DNA from: JAISFI01 sp031552335
GTDB taxonomy: Bacteria; Bacteroidota; Bacteroidia; Bacteroidales; Azobacteroidaceae
Reading direction: 5' to 3'
Assembly: GCA_031552335.1 (NCBI GenBank)
Contig: JAVBMQ010000123.1
Span: 1 to 25,256 of the forward strand
DNA length: 25,256 nucleotides
Under the pieces are notes generated by a model. The model worked only from the letters and a program-made list of their open reading frames with translations. It was not told where the DNA came from and did no database searches. Shown here in pieces: positions 14,796 to 22,660 of the stretch. The translations under genes were made by a program, and so were the position numbers. How positions within the stretch are numbered: the first letter of the stretch is position 1; each line of letters opens with the position of its first letter.

Positions 14796-15470
14796 ATGCT
14801 CAAAGCAGTCTTATTCGACATGGATGGCGTTCTTTACGACTCTATGCCTATGCATGCACGTGCATGGGAAGAAATCATTCAAAGTTATCAAATTCCTTGC
14901 ACCAGGGAAGAGTTTTATATGTTTGAAGGAAGAACCGGAGTCAGTACGATCAACTTACTTTTTCAACGTACATTTCAACGCGATGCAACAAAGGAAGAAA
15001 TTCAGGAAATATATGATAAAAAAACTGCGCGATTTAGAGAACTGGATAAACAGGCTGTTATGCCGGGAGCAATGAAAGTTCTTTCTCAGGTAAAAGCATC
15101 AGGTTTAACAATTGTATTGGTTACCGGTTCCGGACAGCTTTCTTTGTTAGACAATCTAAACACAAATTTCCCTGGTTATTTTCAAAAAGAATTGATGGTG
15201 ACAGCTTATGATGTTATTCATGGTAAACCTCATCCGGAACCTTATCTTCAAGGACTAAAAAAAGCTAATGTAAATCCACAGGAAGCTATTGTTGTGGAAA
15301 ATGCTCCATTAGGAGTGCAATCGGCCGTTGCAGCAGGCATCTTCACTGTTGCAGTAAATACAGGTCCGTTAGATGACAATGTTTTATGGAATGCCGGGGC
15401 AAATATATTATTTTCTGACATGCAAATTTTTGCAGACAATTGGCCTGTTTTTTTCAAAAATTTACCTTAA
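14796..15470 (+). CDS. HAD-superfamily phosphatase (beta-phosphoglucomutase-like)
   Basis: HAD hydrolase with a C1 helical cap. Motif I is FDMDG with nucleophile D8 and acid/base D10. Motif II is T110 (VLVTGSG). Motif III is K144 (GKPHPEPY), and the Mg-binding motif IV is VENAPLGV (E168, N169). At 224 residues it matches the beta-phosphoglucomutase/sugar-phosphate phosphatase subgroup. Whether it is a phosphatase or a mutase is unclear. It follows the long palindrome after pgi, and DoxX starts 64 bp later with no clear promoter, so it may belong with the following genes. Confidence 0.87.
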   Translation: MLKAVLFDMDGVLYDSMPMHARAWEEIIQSYQIPCTREEFYMFEGRTGVSTINLLFQRTFQRDATKEEIQEIYDKKTARFRELDKQAVMPGAMKVLSQVKASGLTIVLVTGSGQLSLLDNLNTNFPGYFQKELMVTAYDVIHGKPHPEPYLQGLKKANVNPQEAIVVENAPLGVQSAVAAGIFTVAVNTGPLDDNVLWNAGANILFSDMQIFADNWPVFFKNLP

Positions 15471-15534
15471 TACTCAACTTTTCTCACATCCGGTTGTTTT
15501 ATATTCAAAGAGTAAACTTTATAAAACAATTACT

Positions 15535-15954
15535 ATGTGGAGAAAATTCTTATTTACATCTTATTCCGACAGTAAATCCTCTTTTTTATTATTGATCTCA
15601 AGACTTGTCTTCGGTCTTCTGCTGATGACTCATGGATGGGTTAAATATACACATTTCAGCGAAATGTCGGCCAGTTTTCCCGATCCCTTTGGAATTGGTA
15701 GTGCTCCATCCCTAATGCTTGTCATCTTTGCTGAACTTTTTTGTTCTATAGCTTTTATTTTCGGTTTTTTATTTCGCCTGTCATCTATTCCCTTGATAAT
15801 TAACATGGGCGTTGCTTTTTTCTCCACACATGGCGCCAGGCTTGCCGAAGGAGAATTAGCTTTCATTTATCTGGTAATATTCATACTTATATATGTTGCC
15901 GGACCCGGGAAATACTCAATTGATTACTTTTTTTACAAAAGATTTATAAAATAA
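15535..15954 (+). CDS. DoxX family membrane protein
   Basis: A 139-residue inner-membrane protein with four hydrophobic helices, at about residues 18-38, 55-78, 80-97 and 106-126. The sequence SRLVFGLLLMTHGWVKYTHF is a DoxX family signature. Function is not well defined; some members are linked to oxidative stress or sulfur metabolism. The open frame extends back to 15373, inside the HAD gene, but ATG 15535 gives the family's usual N-terminus, so the upstream part is not coding. The next gene starts 2 bp after its stop, implying co-transcription. Confidence 0.82.
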   Translation: MWRKFLFTSYSDSKSSFLLLISRLVFGLLLMTHGWVKYTHFSEMSASFPDPFGIGSAPSLMLVIFAELFCSIAFIFGFLFRLSSIPLIINMGVAFFSTHGARLAEGELAFIYLVIFILIYVAGPGKYSIDYFFYKRFIK

Positions 15955-15956
15955 CA

Positions 15957-17147
15957 ATGAGATCTGGATATACTAAAACATTGATGTTATCTATTATTCT
16001 CCTTTTGTTCTCCATTATGGTTTCCGGACAAGAGCAAGAAGAGAAAAAAGAAAACACAAAGTTAAGTTTCCGGGATCCCGACGACCATCAATTAGATTTA
16101 AGTCAATGGATTTTGGAAAAAAAAGGATTTGTTCCCATGCCGGCAATTATCACAGAACCGGCATTTGGTGGTTTTGGAATCGGCTTGGCTCCTATCTTCA
16201 TCCAAAGAAACCCTCCGATTACACGTGGAGGAAAAACATATCCTGCACTGCCTGATGTAACTGTGGGTTTCGGAGGATATACCCTGAATAAATCCTGGGC
16301 TGCCGGTGGAGGACGCGTAGGTAGTATTAAAAAATGGAACATGCGTTATAGTATTATTGCCGGATATGGAAATATCAATATGGATTACTACTTTGACCTG
16401 GAACGAATCAACCAGAATCTGGATTTTGAGTTCAATATCAAAACTATTCCGGTCACTGCCTCACTGACAAAAATATTCAAAGACCCTCGTTTTTCTGTTG
16501 GCATTCAATATCTTTTCATGCACAACGAACTGGAAGTAAAAAATTCCAGACACGGGCAATACATAGATGAACTGAATCAAAAGATTGCTGATTATGTCAG
16601 TGGAAATGTTGGTTGGTTGGGTCTGAAATTGTCTTTTGACAGCAGAGATAATACTTTCACTCCAAACTCAGGAATAAAAACCTATCTCTCCGCCAACTGG
16701 AGTAACCCCATCGTTGGCAGTGATTACAAGTACGGACAATTTGAAGGCGCTTTTTATTATTATCTTCCATTGCGTTACAACTGGATCAACGGTTTTCGTT
16801 TCGACATGCAACAATCAGTTGGGAAACAGCCATTTTACATAAATCCTTTTATTGACATGAGAGGCGTTCCCATAGCTCGTTACCGAGGTAAAACGACCAT
16901 GCTGGCCGAGTTCGAAGAACGCTGGGATATTAAACCCAGATGGAGTCTGGTCTTTTTTGCCGGAGGAGGAAAAGGATTCGATAATTTCAAAGATTTCAAG
17001 GATGTAGAATGGGCTTGGAATTATGGAACCGGTTTCAGATATCTGATGGCCAAAAAATTAAGTTTGCGAATGGGGGTAGACTTAGCTATGGGACCAGAAG
17101 GATTTACATATTACCTGGTATTTGGAAGTAGCTGGATGAGACAATAA
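15957..17147 (+). CDS. BamA/TamA-like outer-membrane beta-barrel protein (surface antigen domain, no POTRA)
   Basis: A 396-residue protein with a signal peptide (hydrophobic core about 9-22, likely cleavage after VSG near residue 24) and alternating aromatic/glycine strands typical of an outer-membrane barrel. Motifs such as GGFGIGLAPIF and the LGLKLSFDSRDNTFTPNSG segment (middle) match the Omp85-type barrel domain. The POTRA domains that make BamA or TamA an assembly machine are absent. The function of these barrel-only homologues is unknown; lipid or surface transport is a guess. It is tightly linked to doxX. Confidence 0.8.
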   Translation: MRSGYTKTLMLSIILLLFSIMVSGQEQEEKKENTKLSFRDPDDHQLDLSQWILEKKGFVPMPAIITEPAFGGFGIGLAPIFIQRNPPITRGGKTYPALPDVTVGFGGYTLNKSWAAGGGRVGSIKKWNMRYSIIAGYGNINMDYYFDLERINQNLDFEFNIKTIPVTASLTKIFKDPRFSVGIQYLFMHNELEVKNSRHGQYIDELNQKIADYVSGNVGWLGLKLSFDSRDNTFTPNSGIKTYLSANWSNPIVGSDYKYGQFEGAFYYYLPLRYNWINGFRFDMQQSVGKQPFYINPFIDMRGVPIARYRGKTTMLAEFEERWDIKPRWSLVFFAGGGKGFDNFKDFKDVEWAWNYGTGFRYLMAKKLSLRMGVDLAMGPEGFTYYLVFGSSWMRQ

Positions 17148-17231
17148 TATTTGACTCACTGCTTTCACGGGTGACATTTATTTAACTTACAAACATTTGA
17201 ACTATTGTTTTACTAATAAAAATTTTACCGT

Positions 17232-17861
17232 ATGGAACCTTTATTTGACAAAATTGATTCAGCAGTGAAAAACTGGTGGTTATCTCTGCTTTTAGGAGTG
17301 ATGTATGTAGGATTGTCTGTTTTTATGATGTTTTTTCCGGGAAGTAGTTTTATTGCATTATCCATTGTTTTCAGTATCATGATGCTTATCTCCGGAATCT
17401 TTGAAATTACTTTTGCATTCAGTAACAAGAATACACTGAATGGCTGGGGATGGTATCTTACCGGAGGTATTATCGATTTAATTTTAGGCTTGGTATTAGT
17501 TTTCCTTCCTCAAATGGCAATGGCTGTTATTCCATTTCTTGTAGCTTTCTGGTTTATGTTCAGAGGATTCTCATCCATAGGTATATCTATTGATATGTCG
17601 CGTTATGGACTGAAAAATTGGGGATGGTATTTAGTATTCGGCATATTGGCTGTATTTTGTTCTATTACCATCATTTTACAACCGGTCGCCGGAGCATTCG
17701 TGGCAGTTTATATTGCCGCTTTTGCCTTCATGTTTTTAGGAATATTCCGTATCATGCTTTCTTTCGACTTGAAAAAATTGCATCGGAACAACAAACGATT
17801 GCATGAAAAAATCGGAAGATATCAAAAAAGGATAGAAGAAGGAAAGAAAGAGAAAGAATAA
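17232..17861 (+). CDS. HdeD family (DUF308) membrane protein
   Basis: A 209-residue inner-membrane protein with about six hydrophobic segments arranged as repeated two-helix units. The repeated NGWGWYLTGGIIDLILG (about 72-88) and NWGWYLVFGILAVFCS (about 131-146) are the DUF308 repeat signature. HdeD of E. coli is linked to acid resistance at high cell density, but the molecular role is unknown. The C-terminus (about 180-209) is a strongly charged, probably helical tail rich in lysine and glutamate. It starts 84 bp after the barrel gene. I see no clear promoter in that gap. Confidence 0.83.
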   Translation: MEPLFDKIDSAVKNWWLSLLLGVMYVGLSVFMMFFPGSSFIALSIVFSIMMLISGIFEITFAFSNKNTLNGWGWYLTGGIIDLILGLVLVFLPQMAMAVIPFLVAFWFMFRGFSSIGISIDMSRYGLKNWGWYLVFGILAVFCSITIILQPVAGAFVAVYIAAFAFMFLGIFRIMLSFDLKKLHRNNKRLHEKIGRYQKRIEEGKKEKE

Positions 17862-17887
17862 TATATTCACAATCAAACTTTTTTCCT

Positions 17888-17895
17888 TAACTTTG
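17888..17895 (+). promoter_or_regulatory. pheS promoter, -7 element TAACTTTG
   Basis: TAACTTTG lies 26 bp before ATG 17922, giving a leader of about 20 nt. This excludes the TTG at 17895, which overlaps the -7 box, and leaves no room for a T-box or attenuator. Confidence 0.65.
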
Positions 17896-17921
17896 TGCTC
17901 CGAAGAAAAAAGAGAGATGAT

Positions 17922-18941
17922 ATGATCAACAAAATCAATCAAATATCCGAGCAAATAGAGGATTTAAAAGCCAGTACAATTGACGAATTAGAGGCTTTAC
18001 GTATTAAATACCTGAGTAAAAAAGGAGAGATTTCATCTTTGATGAACGATTTCAGGAATGTGGCTGCCGAGGAAAAAAGAGAACTCGGACAACGCCTCAA
18101 TGATCTGAAAAATAAAGCTCAGGAAAAAATCAATACCCTCAAAGAATCATTTGATGGCAGTCAAACAGAACAAAACGATATAGATCTGACACGGACTGCT
18201 TATCCATATCAAATCGGGACAAGACATCCGCTTTCTATTGTAAAGAAAGAGATTTGCAATATTTTCGCCCGTTTGGGGTTCAGCATTGCTGAAGGTCCGG
18301 AGATTGAAGATGACTGGCATGTCTTTTCTTCCTTGAACTTTGCAGAAGATCACCCTGCCCGTGATATGCAGGATACTTTTTTCATCGCGCACAATCCGGA
18401 AGTATTGTTGCGTACCCATACATCTTCTGTTCAAACCAGGGTGATGGAACTGCAACAACCGCCTATCCGCATTATTTGTCCGGGTAGAGTATACCGGAAT
18501 GAAGCGATTTCTTACCGGGCACATTGTTTTTTCCATCAGGTAGAAGCACTGTATATAGATAAAAATGTTTCATATGCCGATCTACGGCAAACATTGTTAT
18601 TCTTTGCCAAGGAAATGTTTGGCGCCGACACTAAAATTCGTCTACGTCCTTCATTCTTCCCGTTTACAGAACCGAGTGCCGAAATGGACATCAGTTGCAA
18701 CCTTTGCGGTGGTAAAGGATGTGCATTTTGTAAACACACCGGATGGGTTGAAATTTTAGGCTGCGGAATGGTTGATCCGAATGTATTGGAAAACTGCGGT
18801 ATCGACAGTAAACAATATACAGGATATGCATTAGGTATGGGTATTGAACGTATTACCAACCTGAAATTTCAGGTAAAGGATTTGCGGATGTTCTCGGAAA
18901 ATGATGTCAGATTCCTGAGGCAATTTGAGGCTGCATACTGA
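17922..18941 (+). CDS. pheS: Phenylalanyl-tRNA synthetase alpha subunit
   Basis: Catalytic subunit of the alpha2beta2 class II synthetase that charges tRNA-Phe. An N-terminal coiled coil (about 1-85, lysine/glutamate-rich) binds tRNA. The core includes EGPEIEDDWHVFSSLNF, the motif 2 region with LLRTHTSSVQTRVM and VYRNEAISYRAHCFFHQVE, and motif 3 GMGIERITNLKF near the C-terminus. A cysteine cluster, CNLCGGKGCAFC, is present as in many PheS proteins. Length 339 residues is standard. pheT is not adjacent, as is normal in Bacteroidales, so the subunits must be co-ordinated from separate loci. nth follows after 18 bp. Confidence 0.95.
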   Translation: MINKINQISEQIEDLKASTIDELEALRIKYLSKKGEISSLMNDFRNVAAEEKRELGQRLNDLKNKAQEKINTLKESFDGSQTEQNDIDLTRTAYPYQIGTRHPLSIVKKEICNIFARLGFSIAEGPEIEDDWHVFSSLNFAEDHPARDMQDTFFIAHNPEVLLRTHTSSVQTRVMELQQPPIRIICPGRVYRNEAISYRAHCFFHQVEALYIDKNVSYADLRQTLLFFAKEMFGADTKIRLRPSFFPFTEPSAEMDISCNLCGGKGCAFCKHTGWVEILGCGMVDPNVLENCGIDSKQYTGYALGMGIERITNLKFQVKDLRMFSENDVRFLRQFEAAY

Positions 18942-18959
18942 TCTTATTGTTAGTTTCTG

Positions 18960-19604
18960 ATGACCAAAAAAGAACGATACGAAAAAGTAATCAAATGGTT
19001 TGAAGCAAATGTTCCTGTTGCAGAAACAGAATTGCATTATAACAATCCGTTTCATTTACTCATCGCCGTTATTTTATCAGCCCAATGCACAGACAAACGG
19101 GTCAATATGGTTACTCCGTCTCTTTTTGAGGCCTTTCCAGAGCCGGAAACTATGGCAGCATCAAATCCGGAAACCATTTTTGAATATATTAAAAGTATTT
19201 CTTATCCGAATAATAAATCCAAGCATTTAGTTGGTATGGCTCAAATGCTTGTAAAGGATTTTAACGGAATAGTACCTTCTGAAGTCAGCGAATTGGTCAA
19301 ACTACCCGGAGTAGGAAGAAAAACGGCAAATGTAATTGCTGCTGTCGTTTTTGACAAACCAGCCATGCCGGTAGATACGCATGTATTCCGGGTGGCCAAT
19401 CGCATCGGACTGACAGACAACTCCAAGACGCCATTAGAAACCGAAAAAGAACTGGTAAAGTATATCCCCGGAAAGTTATTACCGATTGCTCATCATTGGC
19501 TGATCCTGCACGGAAGATATGTGTGCACAGCGCGTAGTCCTCATTGTGAGACATGTGGATTAAAAGAAGTGTGCAAATATTACGCATCGCCATCCCGGCG
19601 CTGA
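18960..19604 (+). CDS. nth: Endonuclease III (DNA glycosylase/AP lyase)
   Basis: Base-excision repair enzyme that removes oxidised pyrimidines and nicks the abasic site. The helix-hairpin-helix LPGVGRKTANV carries the catalytic lysine K121, and the partner aspartate is D139 (VDTHVFRVANR). The [4Fe-4S] ligands follow the standard spacing C189-X6-C196-X2-C199-X5-C205. At 214 residues the length is normal and all key residues are present. It follows pheS by 18 bp and is probably in the same transcript. It converges with the aldo/keto reductase gene, with only 23 bp between the stops and no visible terminator. Confidence 0.96.
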   Translation: MTKKERYEKVIKWFEANVPVAETELHYNNPFHLLIAVILSAQCTDKRVNMVTPSLFEAFPEPETMAASNPETIFEYIKSISYPNNKSKHLVGMAQMLVKDFNGIVPSEVSELVKLPGVGRKTANVIAAVVFDKPAMPVDTHVFRVANRIGLTDNSKTPLETEKELVKYIPGKLLPIAHHWLILHGRYVCTARSPHCETCGLKEVCKYYASPSRR

Positions 19605-19627
19605 AATATCTAACATTACTCTTTATT

Positions 19628-20587
19628 CTACGCCCCTTTCAGGATATTTTCAATCATATCCAATTCTTCTACAGAAAAACTGGTATTGCTATCCAGCGTT
19701 TGGATATTATCTTTCAACTGAGCAACAGAACTGGCGCCAACAATCACAGAAGTCACTCCCTGATGATGTAAAACCCAAGCCAAAGCCATTTCTGCTAATG
19801 TTTGTCCACGTTGTTGTGCCAAATCATTCAAACGGGAAATCTGATTTAATTTTTCAGGAGTGATATCCGACTGCTTCAAAAATTGGGATTTGACAGCACG
19901 TGAATCGGAAGGTATACCATGCAAATACCGGTTTGTAAGCAGTCCTTGCGCCAATGGAGAAAAAGCAATAAAGCCTACTCCTTCCTGTATATTCAAAGCA
20001 AAATGTTTTTTTTCGGGAAGACGGCTGAGCATGCTGTAACGATCCTGATATATCAGGCAAGGAACATGCTGAGCCTCCATCATAGCATAAGCCTGTGCAG
20101 CTTTTTCCACCGGATATTTAGACAAACCTATGTACAATGCTTTTCCCTGGCGAACGATATCAATCAATGCTTGAATGGTTTCTTCCAATGGAGTCTCCGG
20201 ATCATAGCGATGACTGTAAAAAATATCCACATATTCCAGATTCATCCTTTTCAGGCTTTGATTGAGACTGGCCATGAGATATTTGCGGGAACCACCATCT
20301 CCATAAGGTCCGTCCCACATCAAATGTCCGGCTTTCGTAGAAATAATCAACTCATCCCTGTGTTCTTTCAATTGAGCAGAGAGAACTTTTCCAAAATTCA
20401 TCTCTGCACTACCCGGAGGTGGTCCGTAATTATTTGCCAGATCAAAATGGGTAATTCCCTGCTCAAATGCAAAGCAGATCATATCGGTAGCTACTGCAAA
20501 ATTATCTGTACCACCAAAATTATGCCACAGCCCTAAGGATATTTCTGGCAGTTTCAAACCACTATTTCCACAAAATCTGTAATCCAC
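19628..20587 (-). CDS. Aldo/keto reductase, L-glyceraldehyde-3-phosphate reductase (YghZ/GpR) type
   Basis: NADPH-dependent reductase with a TIM-barrel fold. The N-terminus YRFCGNSGLKLPEISLGLWH matches the YghZ/AKR14 group, whose E. coli member reduces L-glyceraldehyde-3-phosphate and methylglyoxal. The catalytic tetrad is D49, Y54, K85 and H126 (YSHRYDP). GASSVAQLKDN near the C-terminus binds the cofactor. At 319 residues it is normal. The start is GTG at 20587: no ATG exists between it and the ilvE stop, and the next in-frame ATG is at codon 36. It lies 21 bp after ilvE in the same reading frame, so it is co-transcribed with it. Confidence 0.9.
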   Translation of the reverse strand: MDYRFCGNSGLKLPEISLGLWHNFGGTDNFAVATDMICFAFEQGITHFDLANNYGPPPGSAEMNFGKVLSAQLKEHRDELIISTKAGHLMWDGPYGDGGSRKYLMASLNQSLKRMNLEYVDIFYSHRYDPETPLEETIQALIDIVRQGKALYIGLSKYPVEKAAQAYAMMEAQHVPCLIYQDRYSMLSRLPEKKHFALNIQEGVGFIAFSPLAQGLLTNRYLHGIPSDSRAVKSQFLKQSDITPEKLNQISRLNDLAQQRGQTLAEMALAWVLHHQGVTSVIVGASSVAQLKDNIQTLDSNTSFSVEELDMIENILKGA

Positions 20588-20608
20588 TCGTTCAACCGAT
20601 TTATTTAA

Positions 20609-21628
20609 TTATCCAACTACTGTTACCCAACCATAAGCATCCGCCTCATCTCCATATTGAATAGCACGAAGTTTATTGTAGAGCTTCTGGCTCACTTGTC
20701 CCGGATTTCCGTCTTTAGAAAAGATATATGATTTCTTATTATCTACATCGTCCACTCTTTGAATAGGACTGATAACCGCCGCAGTACCACACATACCGGC
20801 TTCTTCAAATGTTTCCAATTCTTCCAAAGGCACTTGCCGTTGTTCAACTTTCAGACCTAAATCCTCAGCCAACTGCATCAGACTTTTGTTGGTAATGGAT
20901 GGCAAAATAGAAACAGATTTCGGAGTGATATAGGTATTATCTTTGATACCAAAAAAATTAGCCGGACCACATTCATCGATATATTTCTTTTCTCTTGCAT
21001 CCAGATATAAAGCTGCTGAGTATCCCATTTCATGTGCTTTATCTCCGGGAACAAGGCTGGCGGCATAATTTCCGCCGATTTTGTAGGTTCCTGTTCCAAG
21101 CGGTGCAGCCCGGTCATATTCCCTGAAGATGCCCACAGGAGTCGTTTTAAAACCTTCTTTGAAATAAGGGCCTACAGGAGTTACAAAAATCATAAATAGA
21201 TAGTCAGAAGCAGGTTTTACTCCCACTTGTGCAGATGTTCCGATCAACAGCGGACGAATATATAAAGAAGCACCACTTTCATAAGGAGGGACAAAACGTT
21301 CGTTTCTTTTTACAGCTTCAATCACAGCACTTTCAAATATGTCTACAGGCAATTCCTGCATCATGATTCCACGACAGGAAGATTGCATACGCAAGGCATT
21401 CTCTCTCATACGGAAAACCCGGATCTTATTGTCTTTTCCTCTGAAAGCTTTCAAGCCTTCAAAAGCTTCCTGTCCGTAGTGCAAACATGTTGCAGCCATA
21501 TGAAGATTGATAAATTCGGAATCACTGATTTCCAGCTCTCTCCATTTTCCATCGCGATAAGCACACCTGACATTATAATCTGTCTTCATGTAACCGAATG
21601 CCAATTCGGACCAATTTATATTTTCCAT
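20609..21628 (-). CDS. ilvE: Branched-chain amino acid aminotransferase, class IV
   Basis: Transfers the amino group between glutamate and the keto acids of leucine, isoleucine and valine, using pyridoxal phosphate in the cytosol. It belongs to the 340-residue eukaryote/Bacillus-like branch of fold-type IV BCATs rather than the 309-residue E. coli IlvE type. Visible features are LHYGQEAFEGLKAFRG (49-64), the probable PLP lysine K183 in GTYKIGGNYAAS, and the glycine-rich EAGMCGTAAVISPI segment near 275-289. ATG 21628 is preceded 20 bp upstream by a TAnnTTTG box. It is the first gene of a two-gene unit with the aldo/keto reductase and diverges from metF. Confidence 0.94.
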   Translation of the reverse strand: MENINWSELAFGYMKTDYNVRCAYRDGKWRELEISDSEFINLHMAATCLHYGQEAFEGLKAFRGKDNKIRVFRMRENALRMQSSCRGIMMQELPVDIFESAVIEAVKRNERFVPPYESGASLYIRPLLIGTSAQVGVKPASDYLFMIFVTPVGPYFKEGFKTTPVGIFREYDRAAPLGTGTYKIGGNYAASLVPGDKAHEMGYSAALYLDAREKKYIDECGPANFFGIKDNTYITPKSVSILPSITNKSLMQLAEDLGLKVEQRQVPLEELETFEEAGMCGTAAVISPIQRVDDVDNKKSYIFSKDGNPGQVSQKLYNKLRAIQYGDEADAYGWVTVVG

Positions 21629-21647
21629 TTTTATTAGTTTTAATTCG

Positions 21648-21655
21648 CAAAAGTA
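21648..21655 (-). promoter_or_regulatory. ilvE promoter, -7 element TACTTTTG
   Basis: On the minus strand TACTTTTG lies 19 bp upstream of the ATG. It is the mirror image of the metF -7 box at 21678-21685, leaving a 22-bp spacer. Confidence 0.6.
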
Positions 21656-21677
21656 ACAAATTATCCGCCATTTTCAT

Positions 21678-21685
21678 TACTTTTG
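21678..21685 (+). promoter_or_regulatory. metF-holB promoter, -7 element TACTTTTG
   Basis: TACTTTTG lies 27 bp before ATG 21713, so the leader is about 20 nt. Its -33 region falls on the ilvE promoter, so the two promoters should compete. Confidence 0.6.
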
Positions 21686-21712
21686 TGACAAATTTTATAC
21701 TGTAATTATCCC

Positions 21713-22660
21713 ATGAAAGTTATTGATTTGCTGAATACAAGAAATAAAACTGCTTTTTCTTTTGAAATATTGCCTCCACTGAAAGGAAACAGTATAGACA
21801 AAGTCTATTCCATCATCGATAAACTTCGTGAATTTGATCCAAAATATATCAATATCACTACTCATCATAGTGAAAGTATTTATAAAACACTGGAAAGCGG
21901 ACTACTACAAAAAGTAAACATACGCAAACGACCGGGAACGGTTGCTATTTCTGCAGCTATCCAGCAAAAATACAATATTCCGGCAGTGCCTCATATCATT
22001 TGTAAAGGTTTTACAAAAGAAGAAACGGAATATGCTTTGATAGATCTGAATTTCCTGGGTGTTTATAACTTATTATTACTTCGTGGAGATGCCAATAAAA
22101 CGGATGCTACAGAGACCGGAAATTGTCATACATATGCATTGGAATTACAGGAACAAGTCAACCTTTTTAATCAAGGGATTGCACTTGACGGAAGCATATT
22201 TGACAAGCCCTCTACTACTTTTTCCTATGGTGTAGCCTGCTATCCGGAAAAACATGAAGAAGCTCCGAATATGGACTCTGATATTTTTTACCTGAAAGAA
22301 AAAGTAAAAAACGGAGCTGATTATATGGTTACCCAAATGTTTTTTGACAACGAAAAATATTTCTCTTTTGTAGACCGCTGCCGTGCTGAAGGTATTACCA
22401 TACCCATCATACCGGGCATCAAACCGGTGGTTTTCAAAAATCAGCTGACTGTACTGCCTAAGATTTTCCGGTCTGATATTCCGGAGGCATTTGCCAATGA
22501 ATTGCGTAAATGTAAAACGGATGAAGAGGTAAAGGGTGTGGGTGTGGAATGGTGTATCAATCAATGTAAAGAACTGATACAAAAAGGCGTTCCCAGCCTA
22601 CATTTTTATACATTGATGGCAACCGAAAGTGTAAGACAAGTAGCAAAAGCAATCTATTAA
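21713..22660 (+). CDS. metF: 5,10-methylenetetrahydrofolate reductase
   Basis: FAD enzyme that reduces methylene-tetrahydrofolate to methyl-tetrahydrofolate, feeding methionine synthesis. The N-terminal FSFEILPP carries the catalytic glutamate E18. LLLLRGDANK (119-128) contains the aspartate near the flavin (D126), and YMVTQMFFDNEKYFSF is the conserved folate-site segment. At 315 residues it is slightly longer than E. coli MetF (296), a single catalytic domain without the regulatory domain of eukaryotic enzymes. Its stop TAA overlaps the holB ATG by one base (TAATG), implying translational coupling. The short leader rules out a SAM riboswitch directly upstream. Confidence 0.95.
   Translation: MKVIDLLNTRNKTAFSFEILPPLKGNSIDKVYSIIDKLREFDPKYINITTHHSESIYKTLESGLLQKVNIRKRPGTVAISAAIQQKYNIPAVPHIICKGFTKEETEYALIDLNFLGVYNLLLLRGDANKTDATETGNCHTYALELQEQVNLFNQGIALDGSIFDKPSTTFSYGVACYPEKHEEAPNMDSDIFYLKEKVKNGADYMVTQMFFDNEKYFSFVDRCRAEGITIPIIPGIKPVVFKNQLTVLPKIFRSDIPEAFANELRKCKTDEEVKGVGVEWCINQCKELIQKGVPSLHFYTLMATESVRQVAKAIY

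Noticed and set aside
15373..15534. 54-residue N-terminal extension of DoxX
   Set aside because: It overlaps the end of the HAD gene in another frame, and the DoxX family begins at the ATG at 15535.
21686..21712. SAM riboswitch or other leader control upstream of metF
   Set aside because: The predicted leader is about 20 nt, too short for any riboswitch.
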